Positions 24,985-34,887 are shown, counted from the stretch's first letter. The stretch: 64,000 nt of DNA from Rhodoferax sp. (GCA_024236015.1 JACKLK010000002.1:416753-480752), one strand, 5' to 3'. The notes: generated from the sequence alone by a model not told the origin. A program made the numbers and translations.

Positions 24985-26804
24985 GGTGTGTGTCTCCGGG
25001 TCAGGGTTGCAAGCAATGCCGGCGCGACCCGCACCGGCATCGATAACAGGATCTGCGCCATGCCCTTGCCCAGCGGGTCGTTGCGCAGCGAGGCCATGCC
25101 GCCGCCGCCCAGTGCCTGTTCGCAGACGAAGTTGACGGCATGGATGCCGGGCACGTCGAAACGCGTGACCGGGCCCTGGACCAGATGCGCCAGCCAGGCG
25201 CGGACCGCTTCGGGCGTGAGTTGCGCATGCAGCACCGGCAGCAGTTCCGGCGCGCGGGCGATGACGCCGATGTTGGAGATGTCGCCCTTGTCGCCGCTGC
25301 GCGCCCAGGCCAGGCGCACCAGCGGCACCTCGACGGTGTCGGTTGTCGCAGCCGCGGTCATGGCGCCGGAGGACGTGGGCTGCGGCGACGGCCGCTCGGC
25401 CAAGGCCTGCCCCGGCGGCTGCGTGACGGGGGTGGTGCGGCCGTCGATGGTGCATTGCGCCGTCACCCGGTCCTTGGGCAGCAGGAAGGCGTATTGCCGG
25501 ATCGACGGCGATGCCGACGCGCGCCCGCCGCCGGCGCCGGTCGTGCCGGGCGACCACGAGGTGCCGGCGGGCGCCACCTCGCGCGCCAGCAGGTCCAGCG
25601 CTTCCTTGCGCGCATGGGTGGCGCTCAGCCGCAACACCGCCTCGCGCGTGCCATGTGCCCGTGCATGGGGTCCGTAGCAGGATTCGGCGCCCAGCACCTC
25701 GATGTGCGTGGCGCTGTACGGCGCCAGGCCATTGGCCGCCAGCAGTTCGGAGGTGCGCGCCACGATGGCCTCGCCGGTGCGCCGCGCCTTGGCCACCGCG
25801 TCGATGCCGACGATGGTCAGCTGGGCCGCGATCCGGAAGCCATCCATGTAGGTCGCGCTGACCTTGTAGTGTCCGGTCGGCGGCAGGCCGCGCGCACCGC
25901 GCACGTCGACCCGGTCGGGCGCCACCTGGTGCATCGTCACGCCAGTGAAGTCGCACACCACGTCGGGCAGGATGTACCGCGCCGGGTCGCCGATCTCGTA
26001 GAGCATCTGCTCGGACACCACGGCCGGTGTGACCAGGCCGCCGGTGCCGGCGGGCTTGGTGACGGTGAACACGCCGTCGCTGCGGCATTCGGCGATCGGG
26101 TAGCCGATGTGCGGCCAGTCGGGCACCGTATCCCAGTCGGTGAACAGGCCGCCGGTGGCCTGGCAGCCGCACTCCAGGATGTGGCCGGCCAGGCTGCCGC
26201 CGGCCAGCTTGTCGTATTCGTCGGCGCGCCAGTCGAAGGCGTGCATCAGCACGCCCAGCGTGACCGCCGAGTCGACACAACGCCCGGTGATCACGACCTG
26301 CGCGCCGGCATCCAGCGCGGCCCGGATCGGCAAGGCACCGAGGTAGGCGTTGGCGGTCAGCAGCTGTTTCGGCAGCGGGGCGCCGCTTTGCAGCTCGCGC
26401 ACCGGCTCGGCTGCGTCGCGCAGCTGCGGGACCAGCGGCATCACGTCGTCGCCGTCGACGACGGCGATCTTCAGGGCCACGCCCTGTTCGGCCGCCAATG
26501 CGGCCAGCGCCGCGGCGCAGCCATGCGGGTTGACGCCGCCGGCATTGCTGACGACACGGATGCCCTTGGCCACGACATCCTTGAGCACGGCCTTCATCGC
26601 CACCGAGACGAAATCGGTCGCATAACCGGCCTCCGGCCTCTTGAGCCGCGCGCCGGCCAGGATGGACATGGTCAGCTCGGCCAGGTAGTCGAACACCAGG
26701 TAGTCGATCTGTCCGCTGGCCACCAGCTGCGGCGCGCCCACGCTGCTGTCGCCCCAGAAACCCGAGGCGCCGCCGATGCGCACGATGCGGTCGTCGCGGT
26801 TCAT
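24981..26804 (-). CDS. AtuA-family protein (acyclic terpene utilization-like), two-domain
   Basis: A 607-residue cytoplasmic protein. Residues 1-450 or so match the AtuA/DUF1446 family: VRIGGASGFWGDS at the start, then SNAGGVNPHGCA, TGRCVDSAVTLGVL and GHILECGCQATGG. A second, smaller domain (about residues 495-600, ARSGDKGDISNIGVIAR) is the AtuA-like ferredoxin-fold domain that is often a separate gene. AtuA is tied to citronellol/geraniol degradation in Pseudomonas, but its chemistry is not settled. GGGAG upstream of the ATG supports the start. It lies between the crotonase (22-base gap) and the Bug receptor (4-base overlap). No geranyl-CoA carboxylase subunits are present, so a terpene pathway is not shown. 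Confidence 0.85.
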   Translation of the reverse strand: MNRDDRIVRIGGASGFWGDSSVGAPQLVASGQIDYLVFDYLAELTMSILAGARLKRPEAGYATDFVSVAMKAVLKDVVAKGIRVVSNAGGVNPHGCAAALAALAAEQGVALKIAVVDGDDVMPLVPQLRDAAEPVRELQSGAPLPKQLLTANAYLGALPIRAALDAGAQVVITGRCVDSAVTLGVLMHAFDWRADEYDKLAGGSLAGHILECGCQATGGLFTDWDTVPDWPHIGYPIAECRSDGVFTVTKPAGTGGLVTPAVVSEQMLYEIGDPARYILPDVVCDFTGVTMHQVAPDRVDVRGARGLPPTGHYKVSATYMDGFRIAAQLTIVGIDAVAKARRTGEAIVARTSELLAANGLAPYSATHIEVLGAESCYGPHARAHGTREAVLRLSATHARKEALDLLAREVAPAGTSWSPGTTGAGGGRASASPSIRQYAFLLPKDRVTAQCTIDGRTTPVTQPPGQALAERPSPQPTSSGAMTAAATTDTVEVPLVRLAWARSGDKGDISNIGVIARAPELLPVLHAQLTPEAVRAWLAHLVQGPVTRFDVPGIHAVNFVCEQALGGGGMASLRNDPLGKGMAQILLSMPVRVAPALLATLTRRHTP

Positions 26805-26826
26805 CGCGGGGCTCCCGGCGTGTGGT

Positions 26827-27612
26827 TCATTTTCCGGTCCATTGCGGCTTGCGTTTTTCGCGGAAGGCCAGTTGTCCCTCCTGCGCGTCTTCGGTCAATG
26901 CGAACAGCGCGATCTGGCTCTCGGTGAACGACATCGACTCCTCGAACGCCATCTGCTCGATGGCCGTCATCGTGTACAGGCCGCGCCGGATCGCCGACGG
27001 CGACTTGTCGAGGATGCGGCCGAGCAACCAGTCGACGCCTTCGTCCAGGTCCTCGCGCACGTGGTTCACGAGGCCGTGTTCCAGCGCCTGCGCGGCGGTG
27101 ATCGGTTCGCCGGTGATGCACATCTCGGCCAGCACGCGGCGCGGCAGCAGCTTGTCGAGCACGCTGAGCACCTGGGCCGGGAACAGGCCGATCTTGACCT
27201 CGGGCAGGCCGAAGATGGCCTTGGGCGTGGCAATGGCCATGTGGCACATGCCCATCACGCCCATGCCGCCGGCCATGCAGGCGCCGTTGACCCGGGCGAT
27301 CAGCGGCACGGTGGAGGCGCGCGCCTGGCGGAACAGGTTGGCGAAACCGGCATGGGGCTCGGAGTAGTCGAACTTGAACGAGGTGCCGGTCTGCAGGTCG
27401 GCACCCGCGCAGAAGGCCCGATCGCCGGCACCGGTGATGACGACGGCGCGAATCGACCGGTCCTGGTTGGCGCGGGTCAGCGCGGCGCCCAGGCCCTGCA
27501 ACACGCCGGGGCTGATCGCATTGCGCCGCTCCTCGCGGTTGATCGTCAGCCACAACACGTCGCCGCGTTGTTCTTCCAGCAGTTCGGATGGGGTGGTGTT
27601 CGTCGTGCTCAT
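26827..27612 (-). CDS. Enoyl-CoA hydratase/isomerase (crotonase) family protein
   Basis: A 261-residue cytoplasmic enzyme with crotonase signatures: INREERRNAIS, AFCAGADL (oxyanion hole) and NGACMAGGMGVMGMC. The segment FGLPEVKIGLFP keeps the second catalytic glutamate of enoyl-CoA hydratase, but the position of the first one (in GGGCELA of classical enzymes) is occupied by GGMGVM, so the two-Glu hydration site is incomplete. That suggests an isomerase, a hydrolase or another crotonase reaction rather than standard hydration. The Shine-Dalgarno GAGGAG lies upstream of ATG 27612. It sits between the CoA-transferase and the AtuA-family gene in the same operon. Confidence 0.85.
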   Translation of the reverse strand: MSTTNTTPSELLEEQRGDVLWLTINREERRNAISPGVLQGLGAALTRANQDRSIRAVVITGAGDRAFCAGADLQTGTSFKFDYSEPHAGFANLFRQARASTVPLIARVNGACMAGGMGVMGMCHMAIATPKAIFGLPEVKIGLFPAQVLSVLDKLLPRRVLAEMCITGEPITAAQALEHGLVNHVREDLDEGVDWLLGRILDKSPSAIRRGLYTMTAIEQMAFEESMSFTESQIALFALTEDAQEGQLAFREKRKPQWTGK

Positions 27613-27662
27613 CGGGTCTCCTCGGGTCGGGATGGTTTCAGATCAAGAATGGCGGCGGTTGT

Positions 27663-28901
27663 TCATACGCGCACCGCACCGCTGGCCAGCAGCGCGTCGA
27701 TGCGGGTTTCGTCATAACCGATCTCGCGCAACACGTCGCGGCTGTGTTGGCCCAGGCGTGGCGCCGGCCGGGCCTCGCCCGGAGGCGTGCCGGACCATTC
27801 GCTGGGCACGGCCATCTGGCGGATCGTACCCACGTCGGGGTGCTGGCGGGTGCTGAAGAAGCCGATGTCGTCCAGATGCGCGTCCGTCAGCAGGCTCTCG
27901 AACGTGTGCATCGGAAACACCGGGATGTCGGTGTCGGCCAGCAGCGCCTGCAACTCGGCCGTCGTGCGGCGCCCGATCTCGTCGGACACCATCGCATACA
28001 AGGCGTCGATGTGTTGCGTGCGCGCGCGGATGTCGGCAAACCGCGGATCGGTCGTGAACAGCTCGCCCTGGCCGATGGCCGCGAGAAAGGCGCGCCACTG
28101 CACGTCGGTGTAGATCAGGCAACACACGTGGCCGTCGCGGGTCGCGTACGGACGGCGCTGCGGCGACAGCAGGCGCGGGTAACCGAAGTCGCCCTGCGCC
28201 GGCACGAAGGTCTGGCCGTACAGGTGGTCGCCCAGCACCTGCGGCACCATGGTCTCGAACATCGGGATGTCGACGCGCTGGCCGCGGCCGCTGCGTTCGC
28301 GGCCGTACAAGGCCGAGGCGATGACGCCGAACGCATACAGGCCGACCGAGCGGTCGGCGATCGTGATCGGCAGGTAACGCGGGATGTCGCCGCTGGACAA
28401 CGCCATGGCCTGCGGCAACGCGCAGGCGGCCTGGATCAGGTCGTCGAACGCGGCGCTGGCGGCATACCGGCCGCGTTGCGAGAAGCCGAACATGCCGGCA
28501 TAGATCAGGCGCGGGTTGAGGGCGGCCAGCGTGTCGTAGTCCAGGCCGAGCCGGGCCATGGCCTGCGGACGCACGTTGTAGGTCAACACGTCGGCGTCGC
28601 GCACCAGGTCGAGCAAGGCGGCGCGGCCGTCCGGGTGCTTGAGGTCGAGCGCGACGCTGCGCTTGTTGCGGTTCATGGCCAGGAACAGCGGCCCCATCTT
28701 GCGCTGGCCTTGCGGGCCGATGGTGCGGATCACGTCGCCATCGGGCGACTCGACCTTGACCACGTCGGCGCCCAGGTCGCCCAGCATCTGGGTGGCCGAG
28801 GGGCCCATGAAGATGGTGGTGATGTCGATCACGCGCACGCCGCTCAAGGGGCCGCGTTCGCATGCCGTGTCCGGTTCGCTTGTCTGCATCTGGGCTACCA
28901 T
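27663..28901 (-). CDS. CaiB/BaiF-family (class III) CoA-transferase
   Basis: A 412-residue enzyme that moves CoA between carboxylic acids or acyl-CoAs. It has the family start GVRVIDITTIFMGPSATQMLGDLGADVVKVE, the core LNRNKRSVALDLK-like segment (here MNRNKRSVALDLKHPDGRAAL), and the region with the catalytic Asp (about residues 162-172, AASAAFDDLIQAA). It is the first gene of the minus-strand operon and so probably activates the acid delivered through the Bug receptor. ATG 28901 and 28889 are both possible starts; neither has a strong Shine-Dalgarno. The gene is divergent from the oxidoreductase at 28937 across only 35 bases. Confidence 0.85.
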   Translation of the reverse strand: MVAQMQTSEPDTACERGPLSGVRVIDITTIFMGPSATQMLGDLGADVVKVESPDGDVIRTIGPQGQRKMGPLFLAMNRNKRSVALDLKHPDGRAALLDLVRDADVLTYNVRPQAMARLGLDYDTLAALNPRLIYAGMFGFSQRGRYAASAAFDDLIQAACALPQAMALSSGDIPRYLPITIADRSVGLYAFGVIASALYGRERSGRGQRVDIPMFETMVPQVLGDHLYGQTFVPAQGDFGYPRLLSPQRRPYATRDGHVCCLIYTDVQWRAFLAAIGQGELFTTDPRFADIRARTQHIDALYAMVSDEIGRRTTAELQALLADTDIPVFPMHTFESLLTDAHLDDIGFFSTRQHPDVGTIRQMAVPSEWSGTPPGEARPAPRLGQHSRDVLREIGYDETRIDALLASGAVRV

Positions 28902-28920
28902 CCGGCTGTAAGCTTAAAGT

Positions 28921-28932
28921 TCTATTTATAGA
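28921..28932. promoter_or_regulatory. Inverted repeat in a compact divergent promoter
   Basis: TCTAT-TT-ATAGA is a perfect inverted repeat inside a 35-base AT-rich gap between two divergent start codons (28901 minus and 28937 plus). TATAAA/TTTATA in the same stretch can serve as -10-like elements in both directions. A repressor bound here would control both genes; GntR (23119) is the local candidate. Confidence 0.4.
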
Positions 28933-28936
28933 TTCT

Positions 28937-30064
28937 ATGCCACCAATCCTGCCTGCCGGCCAGCGCGTGCTGGTCGCCGAATTCGCCGACAACCCGATGG
29001 ATGCCGTCGAGCACCACATGGCGCTGCATCCGATGCCAGCGCCCGATCCGGCGCGGCTGGGCCCGGACGAGGTCTTGCTCGCGGTCCGCAGCGCCGCCGT
29101 GAGCTGGGTCGACCTGCTGATGACCAGCGGCCAATACCAGCACATGCCCCGGCCGCCGTATGGCCCGGGCATGGAATACAGCGGCACGGTCGAAGCCGTC
29201 GGCGCGGCGGTCGATCCGGCCCGTGTCGCTGTCGGCGACCGCATATTGGCCGACTTCATGCAGGTCGGCGCGCGCAGCGGGGGCGCCTACCAGGCGGCGG
29301 GCGGATTCGCGTCGTACGCGGTGATCCCGCAGCAGGCGGCGTACCGGATCCCGGACGGTTTCTCGTTCGACGAGGCCTGCTGCCTGCTGGGCAACTACGA
29401 GACCGCCTACCACTGCCTGGTCGCGCGGGGGCAGCTGCGGGCCGGCGAAAGCGTGCTGATCCTGGGCGCCTCGGGTTCGACCGGCATGGCGGCGGTACAG
29501 ATGGCGAAGCTGCTCGGCGCCACCGTCATCGCGGCGGGGCGTTCGGACACCAAGCTGGCCACGGTACGGGCGCATGGTGCGGACCATGTCGTGAACATCC
29601 GCGGCACCGACGCCGATGCCGGCGGCGTGCGGCGTTTCCGCGACGAGGTCAAGGCGCTCACCGGCGGCAAGGGCGTGGACCTGGTCTATGACGCGGTGGG
29701 CGGCGCCACCACGCTCGAGGCCATGCGCGCGATGGCCTTCGGCGGCCGGCTGCTGATCGTCGGCTGGACCTCGACCCCGGACGTCGCACGCGGCAAGGGC
29801 CAACGCGGCGCGCCGAACGCCAACCAGCTGCCGACCAACATCATGCAGATGAAAAGCCTGACCGTGATGGGTTGCCCGGCGGTGATCGCGGTGGCGCACG
29901 ACCCGTCGTTGCGCACCGAACGGCTGGCGCGGATCTGGCAGTGGGTGCGGGAGGGGCGCATCCGGCCGCATGTCTCGCACCGGTATGCGCTGGCGCAGTT
30001 CAGGGAGGCGATGCGGGCGCGGTGGCAGGGGGACGTGACCGGTGGCTGCGTGCTCAACCCTTGA
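28937..30064 (+). CDS. NAD(P)H:quinone oxidoreductase-like alcohol dehydrogenase (zinc-free MDR family)
   Basis: A 375-residue medium-chain dehydrogenase/reductase. The N-terminal GroES-like domain has [12 protein letters not shown] and VGDRI; the Rossmann domain has [25 protein letters not shown] (the NADPH-binding turn) and [13 protein letters not shown]. It lacks the cysteine cluster of zinc enzymes, placing it with quinone oxidoreductases and enoyl reductases. I choose ATG 28937, since the frame upstream overlaps the divergent promoter and the CoA-transferase start. No Shine-Dalgarno is visible; with a 35-base intergenic gap the transcript may be nearly leaderless. It probably reduces an enoyl or quinone intermediate of the divergent catabolic operon; this is inference. 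Confidence 0.8.
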   Translation: MPPILPAGQRVLVAEFADNPMDAVEHHMALHPMPAPDPARLGPDEVLLAVRSAAVSWVDLLMTSGQYQHMPRPPYGPGMEYSGTVEAVGAAVDPARVAVGDRILADFMQVGARSGGAYQAAGGFASYAVIPQQAAYRIPDGFSFDEACCLLGNYETAYHCLVARGQLRAGESVLILGASGSTGMAAVQMAKLLGATVIAAGRSDTKLATVRAHGADHVVNIRGTDADAGGVRRFRDEVKALTGGKGVDLVYDAVGGATTLEAMRAMAFGGRLLIVGWTSTPDVARGKGQRGAPNANQLPTNIMQMKSLTVMGCPAVIAVAHDPSLRTERLARIWQWVREGRIRPHVSHRYALAQFREAMRARWQGDVTGGCVLNP

Positions 30065-30257
30065 CGGGGTCAGATACTTTCCTGCAATCCAGCGTTTCCC
30101 GCGCCGTCAGTCCTGCCGCGGTGCCAGCGTTTGCGTTCCGGCTGCCCTGTTCGTTCGACCCTGCCGCTGCGCCACAGTACTGCGACGCTGCCGCGATCCG
30201 GCTGTCTGCGAAACCCTGCCGCCGTCTGCGGCTCCCGCCATGGCCGACACTTGGGCC

Positions 30258-31763
30258 ATGAACACCGCCACGCCCGATTCCACCGCCGCCGCCGCTGCCG
30301 GCTTTCGTTTCGACAACACGTATGCCCGTGCGCTCGAAGGCTTCTTCGTGCCCTGGCAGGCCGCGCAGGTGCCCGCGCCGGTGTTGCTCAAGCTCAACCG
30401 GGAACTCGCCGCCGAGCTCGGCCTGGACCCCGTGGCGCTGGACGGCCCGCTGGGCGCCGCGATCTTCTCGGGTAACCAGGCGCCCGAAGGCGCCACGCCG
30501 ATCGCCCAGGCCTATGCCGGACACCAGTTCGGCGGCTTCTCGCCCCAGCTGGGCGACGGGCGTGCGTTGCTGCTGGGCGAGCTCATCGACAGACACGGCC
30601 GGCGGCGCGACATCGCGTTCAAGGGCTCGGGCCGCACGCCGTTCTCGCGCGGCGGCGACGGCAAGGCCGCACTCGGCCCGGTGCTGCGCGAGTACCTGAT
30701 GGGCGAGGCCATGCATGCGCTGGGCATTCCCACCACGCGCGCGTTGGCGGTGGTGGCCAGCGGCGAACAGGTGTTTCGCGACACCGGCGCCTTGCCCGGC
30801 GCGGTGCTCACCCGTGTCGCCGCCAGCCACCTGCGCGTAGGCACGTTCCAGTTCTTCGCCACCCGCGGCAGCACCGAACAGCTCCGGATGCTGGCCGACT
30901 ACACGATCGCCCGCCACGATCCGGAACTGGCCGGCCAGCCGCAACCCTACCTGGCCTTGCTGCGTGCCGTCACCGAGCGCCAGGCTGCGCTGATCGCGCG
31001 CTGGATGGGCGTGGGTTTCATCCATGGCGTGATGAACACCGACAACATGACCCTCTCGGGCGAGACCATCGACTACGGCCCGTGCGCCTTCATGGATGCC
31101 TACGACCCCGGTACCGTGTTCAGCTCCATCGACAGCCAGGGCCGGTATGCCTATGGCAACCAGCCCGGCATCGCGCAGTGGAATCTCGCGCGCCTGGCCG
31201 AAACCCTGCTGCCGCTGTTGCACGAGGACGCCGACACCGCCGTGGCCATGGCCACCGAGGTCGTCGGGGAATTTGCCGCGGCGTACCAGCAGCACTGGAC
31301 GGCCGAGTTGGGCCGCAAGCTCGGCCTGGCGGCCGAGTCGCCGGATGACGCGGCGCTGGCCAACGACTGGCTGGACCTGCTGCAGTCCCAGCGGGTGGAC
31401 TTCACGCTGGCGTTCCGGCAACTCACCGCATTCGCCCGCGCGGGCGATGGCGCCGCGTTGCGCGCGTTGTTCGCGGACGCCGCGCCGCTGGACGCCTGGC
31501 TCGCGCGCTGGCAGGCGCGCAGCGCGGCCGACCCGGCCGCGCGTGCCGAAGCCATGCGCCTGGCCAATCCGCTCTACATTCCACGCAACCACCTGGTCGA
31601 GGCCGCGCTCAGCGCCGCCGTCGAACAGGGCGACCAGGCGCCGTTCGAGCGCCTGCTCTCGGTGTTGCAGCGGCCTTTCGATGCGCGTGACGGGCTCGGG
31701 GACTATGCCGTGCCCGCGCCGCCGGAGACGATGGCCGGCTACCGCACGTTCTGCGGGACCTGA
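30258..31763 (+). CDS. selO: Protein adenylyltransferase SelO (YdiU family)
   Basis: A 501-residue pseudokinase-fold enzyme that AMPylates protein side chains, linked in other bacteria to redox stress. Diagnostic segments are FDNTYARAL near the start, [20 protein letters not shown], the flipped-ATP-site stretch [43 protein letters not shown] and [28 protein letters not shown]. Length is normal for the family. ATG 30258 is preferred; ATG 30240 in the same frame would add six residues, and neither has a good Shine-Dalgarno. It stands alone between the oxidoreductase and a convergent IclR gene. Confidence 0.92.
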   Translation: MNTATPDSTAAAAAGFRFDNTYARALEGFFVPWQAAQVPAPVLLKLNRELAAELGLDPVALDGPLGAAIFSGNQAPEGATPIAQAYAGHQFGGFSPQLGDGRALLLGELIDRHGRRRDIAFKGSGRTPFSRGGDGKAALGPVLREYLMGEAMHALGIPTTRALAVVASGEQVFRDTGALPGAVLTRVAASHLRVGTFQFFATRGSTEQLRMLADYTIARHDPELAGQPQPYLALLRAVTERQAALIARWMGVGFIHGVMNTDNMTLSGETIDYGPCAFMDAYDPGTVFSSIDSQGRYAYGNQPGIAQWNLARLAETLLPLLHEDADTAVAMATEVVGEFAAAYQQHWTAELGRKLGLAAESPDDAALANDWLDLLQSQRVDFTLAFRQLTAFARAGDGAALRALFADAAPLDAWLARWQARSAADPAARAEAMRLANPLYIPRNHLVEAALSAAVEQGDQAPFERLLSVLQRPFDARDGLGDYAVPAPPETMAGYRTFCGT

Positions 31764-31863
31764 GCGGCGCTGCTCCGGGCAGGGCCGCCGCGCGATCGCC
31801 TGACCGGCGGTGCATCGGCTGTTGCCGTTGCCGGCGCGACGCCGCGCCCGCGCTCATGGCTTC

Positions 31864-32673
31864 TCAATCGGTCCGACCCAGCCGCAGGCCTGCGAGCAGC
31901 GGCGCGATTTCTGCGGCTTCGCCGCGCAACCGTGTCGCCAGCGCATCGGCCTGCGGCTGCGCCAGCGGCGCGCCGGCCAGCGCCAGCGTCAACGAGGCCG
32001 CCGGATCGCCGGCCGGCGTCGCCACCGGCACGCCGATGGCGTTGATGCCCGCGGCGATGTCGCCCAGGTTCGACGCATACCCCAGCGACCGCGAGCGCCG
32101 CAACATGCGCCGCACGCCCTGCCAGCGTCGTAAATTCATCCGCTCGATGCTGCGCCGGTTGTCGGCCTCGATGGCCACCTGGTCGGCGCGTGGCAGGTGG
32201 ATCAGCATCGCGACGCCGCCGGCGGTCAGGCACAGCGGGCGGCGGCCGCCGACCTCGAGCATCAGCGACGGCACCGGGCCCACGCCGTCGTGCCGTGCCA
32301 GGCAGACCGAATCGACGCCGCTGCGCAGCTTCAGGAACACGGTGCCGCGCAGCTCCTTCGCCAGCGTGGCCAGCCGGCTCTGGGTCGGGCGGCCCAGGTC
32401 GAAATACGGGGCCGCGGCCAGTCCCAGCGTGAACGCCAGCGGGCCGAGCGTGTAGTGGCGGGTGCCGGGCACGCGGCTGGCCAGGCCTTCGTCGACCAGG
32501 GCGCGCAGCAGGCGGTGCACGGTGGCCGGGTCCAGGGACGTGTGTTCGGCCAGGTCGCTGAGCCGCCAGCCGATGCGGGTGTGGCTGGCCAGCAGCCGCA
32601 ACAGGCCGACCGCCCGGTGCAGGGATCGGGTGACGTTGGGTGCTGCGTCCGGGGGCTGGGGCACGAATTGCAT
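31864..32673 (-). CDS. IclR-family transcriptional regulator
   Basis: A 269-residue regulator. Residues 14-75 form the IclR winged helix (NVTRSLHRAVGLLRLLASH, then LSDLAEHTSLDPATVHRLLRALVDEGL), and the remainder the effector domain (LGLAAAPYFDLG, GRRPLCLTAGGVAML, GIPVATPAG-like segment near 220). It is divergent from the Bug receptor/enolase pair at 32774, with 100 bases between, and so probably regulates it. A short palindrome TTC-TAT-GAA sits immediately upstream of its start codon (32675-32683), a plausible autoregulatory operator. Confidence 0.85.
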   Translation of the reverse strand: MQFVPQPPDAAPNVTRSLHRAVGLLRLLASHTRIGWRLSDLAEHTSLDPATVHRLLRALVDEGLASRVPGTRHYTLGPLAFTLGLAAAPYFDLGRPTQSRLATLAKELRGTVFLKLRSGVDSVCLARHDGVGPVPSLMLEVGGRRPLCLTAGGVAMLIHLPRADQVAIEADNRRSIERMNLRRWQGVRRMLRRSRSLGYASNLGDIAAGINAIGVPVATPAGDPAASLTLALAGAPLAQPQADALATRLRGEAAEIAPLLAGLRLGRTD

Positions 32674-32773
32674 TCTATGAAATTACCGCGCGGCGCGGCA
32701 CCCCACGACCCGCACCGGATGGCTACGATGGGCCGGCCTGTTCACAACGATTCCAGAAAGCGAGACAAACACC

Positions 32774-33754
32774 ATGATCCCTGTTTCCGTATCCCTGTCG
32801 CGGCGCCTGTTGGCCGCCGCTGTGCTGTCGCTGGCCGTGCCGTCGCTGCATGCCCAGGCGTATCCCACCAGCCCGGTTCATGTCGTGGTGCCGTTCCCGG
32901 CCGGCTCCGGTGTCGACGGCGTGGCACGCAACGTGATCGCGCGCATGGCCACCGGCCTGGGCCAGCCGATCGTGATCGAGAACCGCGCCGGTGCGGGCGG
33001 CAACATCGGCACCGAGTTCGTCGCGCGGGCGCCCAAGGACGGCTACACGCTGCTGTTCAACGCGACGCAACTGGTCGGCAACCCCGGCATCAGCAACGTC
33101 AAATACAACGCGATCAAGGACTTCGCGCCGATCGGCCTGGTGTCGCGCGTGTCGGCGATGCTGGTGGTGCCGCCGGATTCACCGGCCAGGAGTGTCGCCG
33201 AGCTGATCGCGATGGCCAAGGACAAGCCGGGCAGCCTGAGTTATGCCTCGGGGGGCAACGGCGGCATCGGCCACTACTCGGGTGAGCTGCTCAAGTCCCA
33301 CGGCGGCAATCTCGACATCGTGCACATACCGTACAAGAGTGCGGGCGAGCAGGTGACCTCGGTGATGACCAGCCAGACCCAGCTGGCCTTCCCCGCCTTG
33401 CAGATCGCGCTGCCGCAGGTCAAGGCCGGCAAGTTGCGCGCACTGGCCGTGACCGGGCCCAAGCGCAGCGCGCAGTTCCCCGACGTGCCGACCATGGCCG
33501 AGGCGATGAAGCCGGGCTTCACGCTCGACGCCTGGTACGGCCTGCTGGCGCCGGCGGGCACACCCGAGCCGGTCATCGCCCGGCTCAACGCCGAACTGCT
33601 CAAGGTGCTGGCCGACCCGGCTGTGCGCCAGACGCTGACCAACGCCAGCCAGGAGGTGGTGGGCAGCACGCCGGCCGAGTTCGCCGAGGTGATCGCGCAC
33701 GACCTCAAGCTGTGGACCGACCTGGCGGTGCAGCTCAAGGTCAAGGTCGACTGA
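32774..33754 (+). CDS. Bug-family (TctC) tripartite tricarboxylate transporter receptor
   Basis: A 326-residue periplasmic binding protein. The signal peptide ends near LHAQA and is followed by the Bug signature YPTSPVHVVVPFPAGSGVD, VIENRAGAGGNIGTE and the binding-site region YASGGNGGIGHYSGE with HIPYKSAG. It is divergent from the IclR gene and 18 bases upstream of an enolase-superfamily gene, so it likely imports the acid sugar or hydroxy acid which that enzyme dehydrates. No TctA/TctB genes are nearby. The Shine-Dalgarno is weak (GCGAG). Confidence 0.9.
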   Translation: MIPVSVSLSRRLLAAAVLSLAVPSLHAQAYPTSPVHVVVPFPAGSGVDGVARNVIARMATGLGQPIVIENRAGAGGNIGTEFVARAPKDGYTLLFNATQLVGNPGISNVKYNAIKDFAPIGLVSRVSAMLVVPPDSPARSVAELIAMAKDKPGSLSYASGGNGGIGHYSGELLKSHGGNLDIVHIPYKSAGEQVTSVMTSQTQLAFPALQIALPQVKAGKLRALAVTGPKRSAQFPDVPTMAEAMKPGFTLDAWYGLLAPAGTPEPVIARLNAELLKVLADPAVRQTLTNASQEVVGSTPAEFAEVIAHDLKLWTDLAVQLKVKVD

Positions 33755-33772
33755 CGTGCCAGGCGTTGCCCC

Positions 33773-34867
33773 ATGAAGATCCGGGCCATCCGCACGGTGG
33801 GTTTTGCGCAGCCGATGATTCCGATCCACGCGGGCCACTTCCCGGGTGAACTGGAGTTGCTGCTGGTGGTGGCGCAAGCCGACGACGGCACCGAGGGTTA
33901 TGCGCTGGCCCGGGCCCACGGCGGACAGTCGGCGGCGGTGATCGGCAACCAGGTGATGGCGTCCCTGCGCCCGCGGGTGCTGGGCCGCGATGCGTCGGAC
34001 CCGCAGGGCGCGTGGCAGGCCATGGCGGCGCTGGAGCCGGCCGGGTATGTCAGCGTGTTCGCGATCAGTGCCGTGGACGTCGCATTGTGGGACCTGGCCG
34101 CGCGGCTGGAGGGTGTCACCGTGGCGCAGCGGTGCGGCGGGCGCCGGCAGGCGATGCGGGCCTACGCCAGCTCCAGCCACCATGACAGCCTCGACGCCTA
34201 TGTCGCCGACATGCGCGCCGCGCTGGCACTGGGCTTCACCGCGTACAAGGTGCATCCGTTCTACGACCCGGCGCGCGACATCGCGCTGGCCGGCGCGTTG
34301 CGCGCGGCCGCGGGGCCGGCGGTGCGGCTGATGCTGGACGCGGCCAAGCGTTACGGCCCGTCGGATGCCTTGCGCGTGGGCGAGGCACTGCAGGCACTGG
34401 ACTACCACTGGTACGAGGAGCCGCTGCCGCAGCAGGACTGGGCCGACTATCGCCGGCTGCGCGACGCGCTCGAGATTCCGGTGATCGGCGGCGAGACCCT
34501 GCCGGGCCTGCACGGCGCCACGGCCAATGCGCTGGACGCCGGCGCCTTTGACGCGGTGCTGTGCGACGTGTACTGGAAAGGCGGCATCACCGGCTGCCTG
34601 AAGACCATGGCGGTCTGCGACGCGCATGGCGTGCCGGTGGCGTCCCACCATGGCGCCAGCGCCTTGATGAACCTGGCCAACCTGCATGTGTTGTGCGGCG
34701 CCAGCGACGTCGACATGCTCGAGGTGCTGGTGCCGCAGCTACCCTACCACTACGGATTGCGCGAGTACCTGCGTGTCGATGCCGACGGCATGGTCCGCCT
34801 GCCCGCCGGCCCGGGCCTGGGCGGTGAGCCGGACTGGGCCTATATCGAGGCCCATCGCACGGACTGA
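33773..34867 (+). CDS. Enolase-superfamily (mandelate racemase/muconate lactonizing) enzyme
   Basis: A 364-residue enzyme with an N-terminal capping domain and a TIM-barrel. Visible active-site residues are Lys159-x-His161 on the second strand (AYKVHPFYD), metal ligands Asp189 (MLDAAKRYG), Glu215 or Glu216 (WYEEPLP) and Glu241 (IGGETLPG), Asp265 (CDVYWKGGIT) and the general-base His293 (ASHHGASA). This is the arrangement of the acid-sugar dehydratase/racemase branch; the exact substrate is not evident. It is 18 bases downstream of the Bug receptor and presumably acts on that ligand. It is convergent with a second enolase-superfamily gene, 20 bases away. Confidence 0.85.
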   Translation: MKIRAIRTVGFAQPMIPIHAGHFPGELELLLVVAQADDGTEGYALARAHGGQSAAVIGNQVMASLRPRVLGRDASDPQGAWQAMAALEPAGYVSVFAISAVDVALWDLAARLEGVTVAQRCGGRRQAMRAYASSSHHDSLDAYVADMRAALALGFTAYKVHPFYDPARDIALAGALRAAAGPAVRLMLDAAKRYGPSDALRVGEALQALDYHWYEEPLPQQDWADYRRLRDALEIPVIGGETLPGLHGATANALDAGAFDAVLCDVYWKGGITGCLKTMAVCDAHGVPVASHHGASALMNLANLHVLCGASDVDMLEVLVPQLPYHYGLREYLRVDADGMVRLPAGPGLGGEPDWAYIEAHRTD

Positions 34868-34887
34868 GCGTAGCCCTGGCCGGCCGG

